From Amaranthus tricolor (taxonomy: Eukaryota > Streptophyta > Magnoliopsida > Caryophyllales > Amaranthaceae): DNA of 64,000 nucleotides. Location: assembly GCF_026212465.1 (NCBI RefSeq), contig NC_080056.1, positions 16,689,874 through 16,753,873 of the forward strand, in the 5' to 3' direction. Position 1 is the stretch's first letter. The number at the start of each line of letters is the position of its first letter. Positions 22,486 to 33,485 of the stretch are shown in pieces. Both the position numbers and the translations under genes were made by a program. The notes beneath the pieces were generated by a model. The model saw only the letters and a program-made list of their open reading frames with translations. It had not been told where the DNA came from and did no database searches.

Positions 22486-25071
22486 GTTTGGCGCCGTCTG
22501 TGGGGACTGAACGAAAATTCATGGCTTCCAAAAAGAAATCCAACACAAACCGCTACCGTGCATAGCACAGATACAGACACTTCAGCGGGTCACGCTAACA
22601 ATCAAGCTGTGACTCGCCGTGATCTGGACATGCTAGCATGAAACCTCACTGCCGCCTTTTCCGAACAACTCCGCAGATACCCAATTTTATGGCGTATAAC
22701 TATCTCATCATTTTTTTCGGTGGGTATAAGTCAGGAACTGTAATGGAGTAATGTTTGGGAGTATTTGCTATATCTTTTGCTGGTTGGATTTATAAAAAAA
22801 AAACGTCCAAGTTAATATTTGGATCGTCCTTTGAAATCTTCTTGCATCACAAGCTAACGAAGTGAAATAACCATCTTGAGGTATTATTACATTTTTAATA
22901 TACATTAAAACTTTATTAAAGTTCAACTATTATTCTTTATATTCATAATAACATTATTAGGGCTGAAAGTTATTAGATTTTTCATTGCAAGATCAGGATT
23001 CATATTCAACTCAATCAATTGTGTTAACAATTCAATAGAGAAGAAGCTTAATCCAACTTCTTTTATACTGAGAATTGGATGCAATTATTAATTCCTATCA
23101 GTAATTAATTCCCATTAACATGTACTTTCCAATCATGATTATATTTTGTATATCACCAAATTCATTCGGCTATCACCACTCAACAAACCAAATCATCAGA
23201 TTTCCTTTCAGCTTACGGACCCGGTCCGGTCTTGCCTAAACCCGGTCGGGTCCTGCGATTTCTGCTTTCTGGAAACTCTCAACATACGGACCCGGTCCGG
23301 TCTTCCAGAAATCCGGTCCGGTCCTGCTTTAATAACCGTTTTTCCGCACGATTTTTATTTTATGATGAGGAATGTAACAAGCAAAAAAAGAAAACATTTT
23401 TTTTTTCTTTGTTTTTAGATACTATTAACTCTTCACTTTTGGGAGAAAAACTTGATCGAGAATATTTGGGCCAAATCATTTCAAGTGTTTGTCATTATTC
23501 AAGGATATAAAGTTGGATCTTATTGCTCTTATTCATCAATGTATACCGTTTCAATGTTGAGTTCAGTTTGATGCTCCTTCTAAAGGGTTATTAGATCCGT
23601 AGAACGTTTCCAAACCAACTTAAATCGACTAAAAATTCAGTCTCATTGTTGAAGTTCGGTTTGATGCACTATCTAAAGGATTAGATGACCCGTAGAACGT
23701 TTCCAAACTAGCTTCAGCTACGTGATTTCAATCTGAAAAATTACTCCAAATATTGCCCAATTCAATGTATTGGCTGAATCCGAATATGATTCGACTGTGG
23801 TTCAATCTGAGGTGACTCGATGCATGGAGAAAAATCATCATCCTCGCCTTCTAATGAAATGCTACATAAAGGATGCAAATCTTTGATTAGTATTGCCAAG
23901 TGAAGAATATATTATATTAATCTGATGATGATCATATGGTTATTCTTACTTTTATTCATCAACGTATATCGGGTGTTCCGTATTTGTTGTATTCATGGGT
24001 TGATATGGAAAGTAATCAAGTATGATATTGACACATATTAAAAGAATTATTTATTATTTATGCATGGAAATTCAATACTTCACCATTATTATTCTTAATA
24101 TATTGGGTTTTACTTATATGTGGTTTTCAATGATGAGTGTATAAAGTCATCTGAGCTTTCACCTAGTTTGAAAGTCATATTATTATTAATGTCCCAACAT
24201 GTGGGCATTATTCGTCATATTATGGAATCACCTAAGCTTTCATCTAGTTTGAAAGTCATATTATTATTGAAGTCCCAAAATGATTGATTTTGGGCGATAT
24301 TTTCAAAGTATTTATCTTGATTATCAAACTTTCACCTAGTTTGAGCGAGTGTCACCTAGCTTGGTAACTCGGACTCTTATTAAGCCCCAAAACGAGTGAT
24401 TTTGGGCGTTATTTGTCAATGTATTCATAGCGAGTATCACCTAGCTTGATAACTCAATCACTTATTAAGCGGACCTATGTCCGATCAATATATTCATCAA
24501 TGTTTTCGAAAGATTCACCTAGTATGATTCCTTATCTAAGTCCCGGATGATTGACACCCGATCAAAATATTCATCAATGTTTTCAAAGGATTCACCTAGT
24601 TTGATTCCTTATCTAAGTCCTGGATGATTGACGGCTGGGCAATGCGGACTTATGTCCGATCCAAATATTCCTTAAATGCAGACTTATGTCTGATCCGAAT
24701 ATTCATCAATGCTTTCGAAGGATTCATCTAGTATGATTCCTTATCTAAGTCACAGGTGTTTGACTGTCAGGCCGTATCGTCATATCAAGCTCAAATGTCG
24801 AATCATCATATCAGGCTCAAATGCCGAATCATCATATCAAGTCGAATCATCAAAAGTGGCCCAAAGGCCAAACATTTATAATTCATGGGGCTTCCACCAT
24901 CATGGGCCCATCGAGGCAAGAATTCAAAGTTTATCTTATTCAGACCTTATTACATGGTTTCTTCCAAATATTTATTTGATCTGCATCACAGGTATGATTT
25001 TTTCCGCATAAAGACTGATACCCTTGCTACATTAAATTCCCTCATCTATCGTTCTTCATGCGTGGGGCTAA
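22486..25071. other. Interior of the non-autonomous LTR element
   Basis: After a short gag remnant the interior is non-coding. At 23215-23330 a GC-rich patch repeats ACGGACCCGGTCCGGTCTT. At 24130-24770 short units recur with variation, with cores TCACCTAGTTTGA, CTTATCTAAGTCC and GGACTTATGTCCGATC, giving an irregular tandem repeat array. Confidence 0.7.
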
Positions 25072-25708
25072 TGTTATGGGGTCAATAATAACACATTTAG
25101 TCAAACCCTAACTACCCCCTTTGTCCACTACTATCACTACTCTTAGTCACTTCCTAAAATAACTCCCCATTATTCCCACATCTACAAATATTATGTTCAT
25201 GATCATCCCATGATCAAGTAACCACATTTAGAGTCCTTATAAGAAATTGCTATAAATATGTCATGAAACTACATAAAAGGGGAGACAATTCTACTCTTCT
25301 ACATTCAATTTATTTTACCAAAAATACTTCCTTCAATCATTTAATTAGAAAGAAAGTTTATATATTCCTACCATTACTCCACAAAAATGACACTACCCTC
25401 CTACTTACAATCTATATTCTTGATTAAATATTCCTTCAATTGATTTGAACTCATCCTACAATCCGTTAATCTTGTATTCATTCATTATCATATATTCATT
25501 GCTTTCTGTCTCCCGATCTGACTTGAGCGTCGGAGGGGTTTTCCGGGAAATCACCCCCCGGACAAGGCTAACGTTGTATTGCAGGATTTGAGGTCTCATC
25601 AGCGGAAGGATCATAAACACTTTCATCATATTGAGAGTTGTACCCGATTACACCTATCTCCAGGTATTTTAAGTGTCTTTTGCACTTCCTCGTTTCATCA
25701 CCGAAACA
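25072..25708 (+). repeat. 3' LTR of the non-autonomous element
   Basis: 637 bp, apparently identical to the 5' LTR. On the minus strand it now supplies the sequence downstream of the interrupted host exon. Confidence 0.93.
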
Positions 25709-25713
25709 TGAAC

Positions 25714-25835
25714 CCATCAGCAAATTGAACACCAATATAAGCCGCATCAAAGGGAACAAATTGCCAAAGGTCCACCACGATATCAACGTCCTTTTTCTTA
25801 TGAAACTTGTATAGTTGTGGGACGTCATATCGGAG
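25714..25835 (-). CDS. Last exon of an unrecognised gene, split by the LTR element
   Basis: On the minus strand a strong acceptor (TTATCTGCAG) at 25845-25836 precedes an open frame: LRYDVPQLYKFHKKK, then IVVDLWQFVPFDAAYIG, then VQFADGF. The frame reaches the target duplication of the LTR element. Removing element and duplication joins it in frame to 21848-21818, which adds eight residues (ILFLEQLL) and a TAA stop. So the exon once encoded the C-terminal 50 residues, and the insertion landed close to the stop. In the present allele translation into the LTR gives M-F-R-stop. I do not recognise the family; upstream exons should lie at higher coordinates but I cannot place them confidently. Confidence 0.55.
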
Positions 25836-25845
25836 CTGCAGATAA

Positions 25846-26970
25846 CAAGAACTGAAATTAATATCCCACAGAAGACTATAAACTTGTAAACTTCTCTATG
25901 TAGCAAAAGTTAGCATTGTAGTCTATTTTGGCTGTCCTTTTGATATGCTGATAATAACACGTCCGAAGAGAAAATATGTCAACAAAAATGCAAAAGCATT
26001 AATCCGAAAAGATATAGGTTGCCTAATAATACATCATTACATAAGCCCTCTAAAAAGAAAACTATTGGACTTTATCATTTGATTTCAATTTTAAAAAATT
26101 CGAGAAAAAACATCAGATTCAATTGCATTTAAATAAGAGCTGGCAAACACTGTGATCTTGATTTTCAAGTGTACTATAACCCTTCGTTTTCTCCCTTCTT
26201 TAAAGGTCATTACCTAAGCAAATGAAAAAATACAAACCAATAGTAGGTTGAGAAATGCTGGTGATTGCATCAAAGGAGTCAAATTCTTATGTAAGACGGT
26301 CTCATCGTGAGACGTTCTATAGCTAATACTCAATAAGACGTAGCCTCTTACACGGTGTACAAGAATTGTATCTTTAACAATAGTAGAATGCTTATAACGC
26401 TTGCACAATATTAGAGTAGCAGTGTTGCACCTTCTAATTTAAGCCAACCTCATTACATTTTAAATAAAGAAATAAACAATAAATGATAGGATTATAATTT
26501 TCAGTAGAGGTTTAGAAGAATTTGTATTATTATTGACACAATCACTACCATTTCCACCCATATTATCTATATAAAATCAAACAACTAAAATAAGAGATCG
26601 GGAATACCAGCAGCAGCAACAGATGAGAAATTTGAGTGGAAAGAGTGAGTTGGAAGAGACCATAAGACTGGTGCATTGGGTTAATATTCCCTCTGGGGGG
26701 AGGAGATTAAGTATTCACCCTGAGATAATGATTAAAAGTTTACTCTTGTAAAAAAAAAATTTCCCAATCTAGGCATCAAATTCAATCTAGAATATTTGTG
26801 GTGTAGTTCATCCAAGTCATGGTGTAGTTCATCTAATTCAGGCGACCTCTAATACAGATTATAGTCTTTAATCTCAATATGTTATACTATAATGTGAAAG
26901 TTTAGTGAAAATGATATTTGAAACTTGAATGGAAGTTTTTTCTCTTACAATATATTTCTCATGAAATTTA
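25846..26970. other. Intron/intergenic DNA upstream of the split exon
   Basis: A short TAAGACGGTCTC/GTGAGACG palindrome sits near 26292-26315. A minus-strand acceptor-like TTTGCTTAG near 26212-26220 precedes about 40 open codons and could be another exon, but without support. Nothing else is visible. Confidence 0.3.
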
Positions 26971-26976
26971 TTTCTA

Positions 26977-27207
26977 AACTCCCTTTGTCTCTAAGAAATT
27001 ACACCAATTTTTATTTGTGCTATACATTACATTATTTTCTTGCAGTTGTCTCACTCTCTTTGTTTTTATCTTATTGACAAACTAATTTTCTCTTTTCGTC
27101 TTTACCATGCATTACTTCCATTCATTTGTATTTTGTCTTATTTTCCTACTACAAATAAATTATTTATAACTATAAAATAAGGGTGCAATTTCATCAGGAC
27201 GGAGGAG
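26977..27207. mobile_element. Stowaway-like MITE
   Basis: The left end CTCCCTTTGTCTCTAAGAAA and the inward-read right end CTCCTCCGTCCTGATGAAAT are inverted repeats. A TA follows the right end (27208-27209); the left flank is TAAA, so the duplication is imperfect. Confidence 0.65.
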
Positions 27208-27447
27208 TATTATTATTTCTCGGGGTTAGAGTGGATGAATATATTTAGCTCACCTTAGGTTGGATTTGTCCACATTCAAGCCAAAATCTTTGAGTCAAGC
27301 CTGATAATTGAATAAGCACTATGCCAGTATTTAGGCAGGAATCAGCTTCCCAAGTTAGCTGCAGTTTGAACTTTTTTCTTTTGATTGTAACAATGCCAAA
27401 ATTTTATGTTAGTGCAAGTGTTATTTGATCTCCTAGCAAGGGAGACG

Positions 27448-27655
27448 TGATCAAAGTAAGAATTGAGTTTTGGTTTTAAGTCTGTGGTTTTTTTGTATTC
27501 TGTATGCTGTTTTACAAGGTAATGTTTATATATACCTATGATAACTTAGGGTTTCCTAAATTACATATTACACAATATTACATTTATGTTAACTTCTATA
27601 ATTACTAATATTCTGTGATATTCTGTGAATATCATTTTATTCTCATATTCTAACA
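27448..27655 (-). repeat. 3' LTR of the RE1-like Copia
   Basis: 208 bp, paired with 36404-36600; longer because of a duplicated TTCTGTGATA. Confidence 0.92.
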
Positions 27656-28028
27656 CCCCCTTCAAGTTGGGTCATAGGGTCACTAACACCCAACTTGGAC
27701 AGTGCTTCTTCAAACAGTAGAGCTCCTACGGCATTTGTAAGAATATCTACTAACTGGTCTTCACACCTCACGTGAGGAATTTTTATCACCTTGGCCTCCA
27801 AATTTTCCTTTATAAAGTGTCTATCCCCTTCGACATGTTTTATACGATCGTGTTGGACCGGTTTCTCTGAAATATTGATAGCAGCTTGATTATTGCAGAA
27901 GAGTTTGCAACTCTTTGTTGGAGTATAACCCAGTTCAGTCAGCAGCTTCCTTAGCCATAGAATTTTAGTAATACCCTTTGCAACTCCTCGAAATTCAGCT
28001 TCAGCACTGGATAGAGCAACAACCTTTT
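27656..28028 (-). pseudogene. C-terminal RNase H fragment of the RE1-like Copia
   Basis: The minus strand reads VVALSSAEAEFRGVAKG, then LWLRKLLTELGYTP, then the 3' end of pol down to the purine tract. The other half, ending GGNLVTWRSKKQK, is at 34681-34800. The junction carries the CTTTT duplication of the SIRE-like element. Family knowledge: in intact Copia, WRSKKQK runs directly into VVALSSAEAE. Confidence 0.88.
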
Positions 28029-29220
28029 TGTTGGCCTCTTAAGGTTTTGATGATGACTTCACTTTTAAATAAACAAACATATTTTTAGAGATTGTTTTGT
28101 AGGTATATATCCGATTTAGTTTGAATCGTTGATGAAGCCTATGACTTGGTTCGTGAAAGATGTACATGTCTTAATATGTCCAAGATGTTAGATAAGTGTT
28201 ATAATGTTCAAAGTAGACGTACAGTCTACTGTTCCTAAAATGAACATTCTGACTGAAGTTGAAGCTGGAGACAGTACGTTGTTCCTACGTAGCAGGTCTG
28301 GAGAATAACATCGACTGGAAAATTGCGAATTAATTATTTTCTGTTTTTAAGTTGATGTAATGGTTTAGAATTAATTTAATTTCTTAAATTAATTAGTAAG
28401 TTAATTGGCTAAACTATTTTTAGGTTATCTAAAAATAGCCTAAAGACTTTTTCTTTTTAAGATTTAGATCTCCAATTTTTTAGGATCTTGTGTTTTTAAC
28501 TCCTATGCTATTTTTAGCATAAGGAAACTGATTTTCTCTTTGAGCAAATAGCAGCCGAACACTTTCATAATTCCACCACCTTTTGTTTTGAGAACGTGGG
28601 GGTAGTGGGAGGTATGTCTGAGGAAACTGCTGGCTGTTCCCACTATAAATAGAAGGGACTTTGCTCAAACCGTGTATCAATCCAAGAGAATAAAAGAGTG
28701 TCCATTAAAGGGAGATCATCTTAAGAAAAATATTTTCAGTTTTCCAATGCCAATTAATTTATTATATTTTTCTTAAGTAATTATTTTAATTCTTATCCTC
28801 TTGAGAATTGGCCTTGTAAGGGTTAATGAGTTTTTTTGTTGTAATTAGACTTGTGGGAAGTCTAAGGGAATAGAGAAGAGAAACGTGAGAAGAGAAAGAG
28901 AAGGAGAAAGTAGAGAAAGAGAATTAGGCCTAGAGTAGAGAAGCTTCAAGTGAAGCAAACATTGTTTTGTGTAATTGTAATTGATTGCCTAAACATAGTG
29001 AGAATTTTGAAATCCCGGGGGTCGTGGTTTTTTCCTTCTTATTAGGCCAAGAAGGTTTCCACGTAAAATCTTTGTCTTCTTTTTATTTCTTGCTTCTTAA
29101 GCTTAAGTTTTGTTTTGTTTGTTAAAATTCCGCAAGTTAGAGCAAAAACGTAGTACAACTCAATACACAACAATTCACCCCCCCTCTTGTTGCATTTGAT
29201 CATCTCTTCGTATTCCAACA
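28029..29220 (+). repeat. 5' LTR of the SIRE-like Copia
   Basis: 1192 bp with perfectly inverted TGTTGG/CCAACA tips. It carries a TATA box at 28644-28651. Confidence 0.93.
28644..28651 (+). promoter_or_regulatory. TATA box in the SIRE-like 5' LTR
   Basis: TATAAATA after CCCAC. The same motif is at 34101-34108 in the 3' LTR, where it could drive transcription out into the older Copia and beyond. Confidence 0.6.
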
Positions 29221-30486
29221 AGGTTAGAGGCCATTAGAATTTTAATTTCTTTTGCTGCATTTATGAATTTTAAACTATATCAAATGGATGTGAAATGTGC
29301 TTTCTTAAATGGATTTCTTGATGAAGAAGTGTTTGTTGAACAACCTCTAGGTTTTGAGAATACCTCTTGTCCTGATCATGTCTATAAGCTTGATAAAGCT
29401 CTATATGGCTTAAAGCAAGCTCCTAGGCAATGGTATGAAAGACTGTCAAAGTTTTTGATAAAAAACAACTTTGTTAGAGGAAAAATCGACAAAACCTTGT
29501 TCTTTAAGAATAAAGGTTCTCATATTTTGGTTGTTCAAATTTATGTTGATGATATTAATTTTGGTGCTACTAATGATTTATGATGTAAGGAATTTGCTAA
29601 CCTAATGGGCACAGAATTTGAAATGAGCATGATGGGAGAACTAAATTTCTTCCTTGGTTTACTAATTAAACAAACTGAAAATGGTATTTTTATTCATCAA
29701 CAAAAATACATAAAAGAACTTCTTAAGAAGTATGGGCTAAACAACGCTAAAACCAACCATACAACCATGGCTACAAATGTTAGATTAGATGAAGACCTAA
29801 AAGGAACTAACGTAGATCAAACAATGTATCGAGGCATGATAGGTTCCTTATTATATCTAACTGCAAGTAGACCCGATATTTCATTTAGTGTTGGTTTATG
29901 TGCTAGATTTCAATCAAATCCTAAAGAATCACATCTCATGGCAGTCAAATGAATTTTAAGATATTTGAAGGGAACAGACGACTTGTCCTTATTTTATCCA
30001 AAAAGTGATGTTTATGATTTAAAAGGTTTTAGTGATGCAGATTATGCAGGTGATCTAGTTAATAGAAAAAGCACGTCAGGTATGGTACAATTTCTTGGCT
30101 CATGTTTAGTTTCATGGAGCTCTAAGAAACAAAACACGGTTGCATTATCCACAGCCGAAGCTGAATACGTAGCAGCAGCAGCTTGCTGTTCCCAAATGCT
30201 TTGGATAAAACAGCAACTAAGAGATTTTGGTATTAAATTTGAATGTGTTCCTATTTATTGTGATGATACCAGTGCCATATGTATATCTAAAGATCCAGTG
30301 CATCACTCACGAGCTAAACACATACATATTAGACATCATTTTCTTAAGGATAATGTAGAAAACAAAAATATTATATTAAAGCATGTTAATACTAATGAAC
30401 AAGTTGCAAACATTCTGACCAAACCACTTCCAAGAGAACAATATGAAAAGATGAGATTGGAACTTGGTATGATCAAGCTCCACTAA
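29221..30486 (+). pseudogene. SIRE-like reverse transcriptase/RNase H remnant
   Basis: One reading frame, starting at RLEAIR just inside the 5' LTR, runs to TAA at 30484-30486. It is broken by TGA at 29581-29583 and at 29950-29952. Visible are MDVKCAFLNGFLDEEV, the LYGLKQAPRQWYERL segment, the catalytic YVDD box, SRPDISFSVGL, then RNase H (SWSSKKQNTVALSTAEAEYV) and the closing ILTKPLPREQYEKMR. The second stop replaces the usual Arg in VKRILRYLKGT (CGA to TGA). The enzymes would copy RNA into cDNA but cannot be made intact here, and integrase is absent. Confidence 0.9.
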
Positions 30487-31013
30487 AGTTGGTTGCATAA
30501 AATTTCCAATGAAGCATCATGAAAAAAAAGAGGGTCAGGAATCAACCTCAAAATTTTGATTGAAAATCAATTATTGCATGGATCAGGTAAACACGTAATG
30601 AAGTTTGTACTATGAATATTTTCTTGTTTGCATGTTGTTAGTTTGATCAGACCACAGCAATATGTTCGCTATTTTCTTTATAATTTTTTTTATATCATAA
30701 TTCATCATTTTTCTATTTTTTTTTCATATTTTATTTTAATATTCATATTTCATAATTTATTCATATTTCACATTTTTTAAAGAATGTACGGCCAACTTAA
30801 ATTAAAAACAATAGGAAACGGTTTTCAATCCCATCACTTCAAAATCCTTCCATATCAAACGCAATGATTAGAACATTAAAGGGATTGGACTTGAGGTAAC
30901 CGTCACTTCACCGCTTTATTAACCTTTCCCGTACTTCACACTTCACACGCCTTCTTCAAAAACCGTCTCAAGAAATCGTCCCCCTTCTTCTTTCAACCTT
31001 TCAAAATTCAAAC

Positions 31014-32693
31014 ATGAAAACTCCAAAATCAAGCAAGAAAACGTCTAAATCAGGAAAGAAAGCCTCTACATCCCACCAAAATATCCAGCCAAAACCCTTA
31101 AAAATTGTTCATCCACCCCCATTACTGAACGCTGCACCATCACCATCCCAAGAGACCACTGAAAATGTTAGAACAAAACGCAAAATATTCTCACCAAAAA
31201 GTGAATCATCCTCCAAAGCGGTCAAGCGTTTGAAGCAAGTTGATCCTAATAGTGCTGAAGAGATTGCAAAGGAAATGTCTGTCGGATTTGGGGTAGATAA
31301 GTACTGGTATGACTCTACACACTTTCGTCAACTTCATACTATTTTAAAATTTCAAGAATGGGAGGTTTTGATGACTGAGTATAGTTGTAATCCCATTTTC
31401 CCAAACATTAAGCGAGAGTTTATTTCAAACTTCTCCAATGAATGTGGAATGTGTTCTAGTATGGTTAGGAACATGAAATTAGAGTTTAACAGCGCTTTGT
31501 TGGCAGAATGGTTCAATATTCCGAATGTTGGTTTTGATACATACTGTGTTGGTACTAAGATAGTTTTTTCTGGAATAAATGAAAAAACGATTTTTAAGTT
31601 TTTAGGGGTTGAACAAAAAAGGGGTAAAATCAGTCACAATGTCTTGTCTCCATTGCATAAATTACTCTATAATGTAGCACGAAGATTCATCTTGCCCCGA
31701 AACTCTAAGAGGAGTGAGGTGAGTCTACGTGATGCAACTTTGATTTATTGCATGAACAATCAAATAAAAATAAATTTTCCATCTTTGATGATATCACATT
31801 TATCTGACTGCATTGAGAAGAAGAATGTTGTGGGCTATGGTGGGCTGTTGACATGGATTTTTCGTAAGCTTGGGGTACCATTGGATGGGCTGGAGTTCCC
31901 AATGGGACCCAATATGAAAATTGGTGCAAGATGTCTGAAAAATTTGCATCTAAAATTAAATAATGAAGGGGTGTTAATAAACGAATCAGAAGAAATAATT
32001 GATGTAGGTTCTGATGAGGAGGAAATGGAGGAAGAAGAAGAAGAAATTGAAAAAGAAGTAAAAATAAAGAAAGAAAAATGAGAGAAAAAAGAAGAGGAAA
32101 AAGGAAAAGAAAAAGAAAAAGAAAAAGAAGAAGAAGTAGAGGAGGAAGAACAAAGGCCTGTTCTCACTGAAGAAGAGGAACAGGAGGAGGGGACAAGAAC
32201 TGAGGGGGAACAAGGAGAGGAAGAAGCTTTAGGAGAAGAAGTGCCTCATGATCTCTGTCATGATTTCAGTGATGAAGAGGTTGTGATTGCCTTAAGGAGG
32301 AAGGGTAAAGCTATTCAAAGGAAGAATAGGAGGCTTGCTTCAAAACAAAAGGCTGTAACGGTTGATGATATCACTTCTGAAACCATTCCTGAGCCTACTT
32401 CAAATGAACCTCTCTCACCCAAGCCAACCACTCTACCACCAAATCAAACTTCATCACCACCTCCATCACCTATTCACTTTACACCACCACCATTTCCATC
32501 ATCTCCTGGTATTGGTTGTGCTGATCCTATTCCTACAGCATCTTCACATTCTGTTCTCTCCAAGCTTAATGATCTACAGTCTCAATTCAGTGCTTTTCAA
32601 GATGAAGTTCGTGTCTCACTCACTTCAATTGTTGATCAACTTACCATGATGGAGAATCTTCTTGGTGCAAAGTTGGATACAGTAGAAGTGTAG
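31014..32693 (+). pseudogene. Envelope-like third ORF of the SIRE-like element, one nonsense codon
   Basis: A long frame opens with MKTPKSSKKTSKSGKK, a basic Ser/Pro-rich N-terminus. A globular part follows (about residues 75-320, resembling the putative plant transposon protein domain of Sirevirus extra ORFs), then an acidic Glu-rich tract. A TGA at 32079-32081 interrupts it; the same frame continues to TAG at 32691-32693. The distal part is Pro/Ser/Thr-rich, ending in a possible coiled coil (VLSKLNDLQSQFSAF). Position between pol and the 3' LTR is diagnostic of Sireviruses. Function in the family is unproven. No clear signal peptide or membrane segment is visible. Without the TGA it would have 558 sense codons around one stop. 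Confidence 0.75.
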
Positions 32694-33485
32694 ACCGAAT
32701 ATGTGGACGAAGAAGAGACTGCCCCTTGAACCCTCTCCCTATGTTTTTAAGATTTGATTGGCTGTTACATTTCACAAACAATTTCACCTTTTACTTTGTA
32801 CCATCTGGGATACATTGTTGTTGTAATGTTGAACAATTGCTACTTTTCTTTCTTTGCTTTTATTAATGGTCTGTGACAACTCACTATATGCAGGTTTGAT
32901 TTTTATTCATGGCACTTACTCTTATTATTGTTTCTTGCTTTAATCACTGACAAATCTATATGGTTTGTGCTGAGGTTTGATAACCCCTAATTCTTTTTGA
33001 TTGATGACAAAAGGGGGAAGATTATGCACAAACTTAAGAAGAGCAGCGAATACACAGTAACATATCTTGGTTGATTTATATTGTTTCTTATTGATGATAA
33101 TGTGCTGAGTTTATGCTAGCTTAATGATTATCTGTGTTTTCAAGTTGATGGATATTTACTTGTTTTTGTAAATTTGTTTTCAAGTTGTTTTTGGTTGAAA
33201 ATACTTAATATTTTGTGTTAGTTTTATTATGTTAGTTTAATTATGTCAGTTTAATTAATTTCAGTTTATTTCATTTAAGTTTTAGATTAATTAATTTTGA
33301 AATTGTTTTTTGATATTATGGAGTAAATTGTTTTATTGTGAATGCTTGGTAAATTATATTGTAACGAGTTGATTTGCTAAGTTATTTAGAGTTGCTTTAA
33401 TCTCTAGTATGCTCTAAGGATTTTGTTTTACTCTATTTTACTTAAGTTTGTTTATAAAGTTTGTCCTCATCAAAAAGAGGGAATT
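32694..33485 (+). other. 3' untranslated region and polypurine tracts of the SIRE-like element
   Basis: Non-coding. GATGACAAAAGGGGGAAG lies at about 33003-33020, and AAAAAGAGGG at 33472-33481 abuts the 3' LTR and probably primes plus-strand synthesis. Confidence 0.7.

Larger units (their letters stand above)
21849..25708 (+). mobile_element. Non-autonomous LTR retrotransposon with identical LTRs
   Basis: Two 637-bp LTRs (21849-22485 and 25072-25708), each starting TGTTATGGGGTC and ending CACCGAAACA, look identical by eye. The 5-bp target duplication is perfect: TGAAC at 21844-21848 and 25709-25713. After the 5' LTR comes a primer-binding-type sequence TTTGGCGCCGTCTGTGGGGA; before the 3' LTR is a purine-rich GCGTGGGGCTAA. 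The 2.6-kb interior has only a broken gag-like start (MASKKKSN, about 22521-22690) and no protease, integrase or reverse transcriptase. It therefore moved with enzymes supplied in trans, like LARD/TR-GAG elements. The primer type suggests a gypsy (Tat-like) parent; that is inference. Confidence 0.93.

Noticed and set aside
25568..25906. 112-codon minus-strand frame crossing the LTR edge
   Set aside because: It is in a different frame from the well-supported exon, spans an insertion junction, and lacks conserved features.
31835..32213. Ser/Phe-rich antisense frames
   Set aside because: Shadows of the Glu/Lys-rich tract of the envelope-like ORF.
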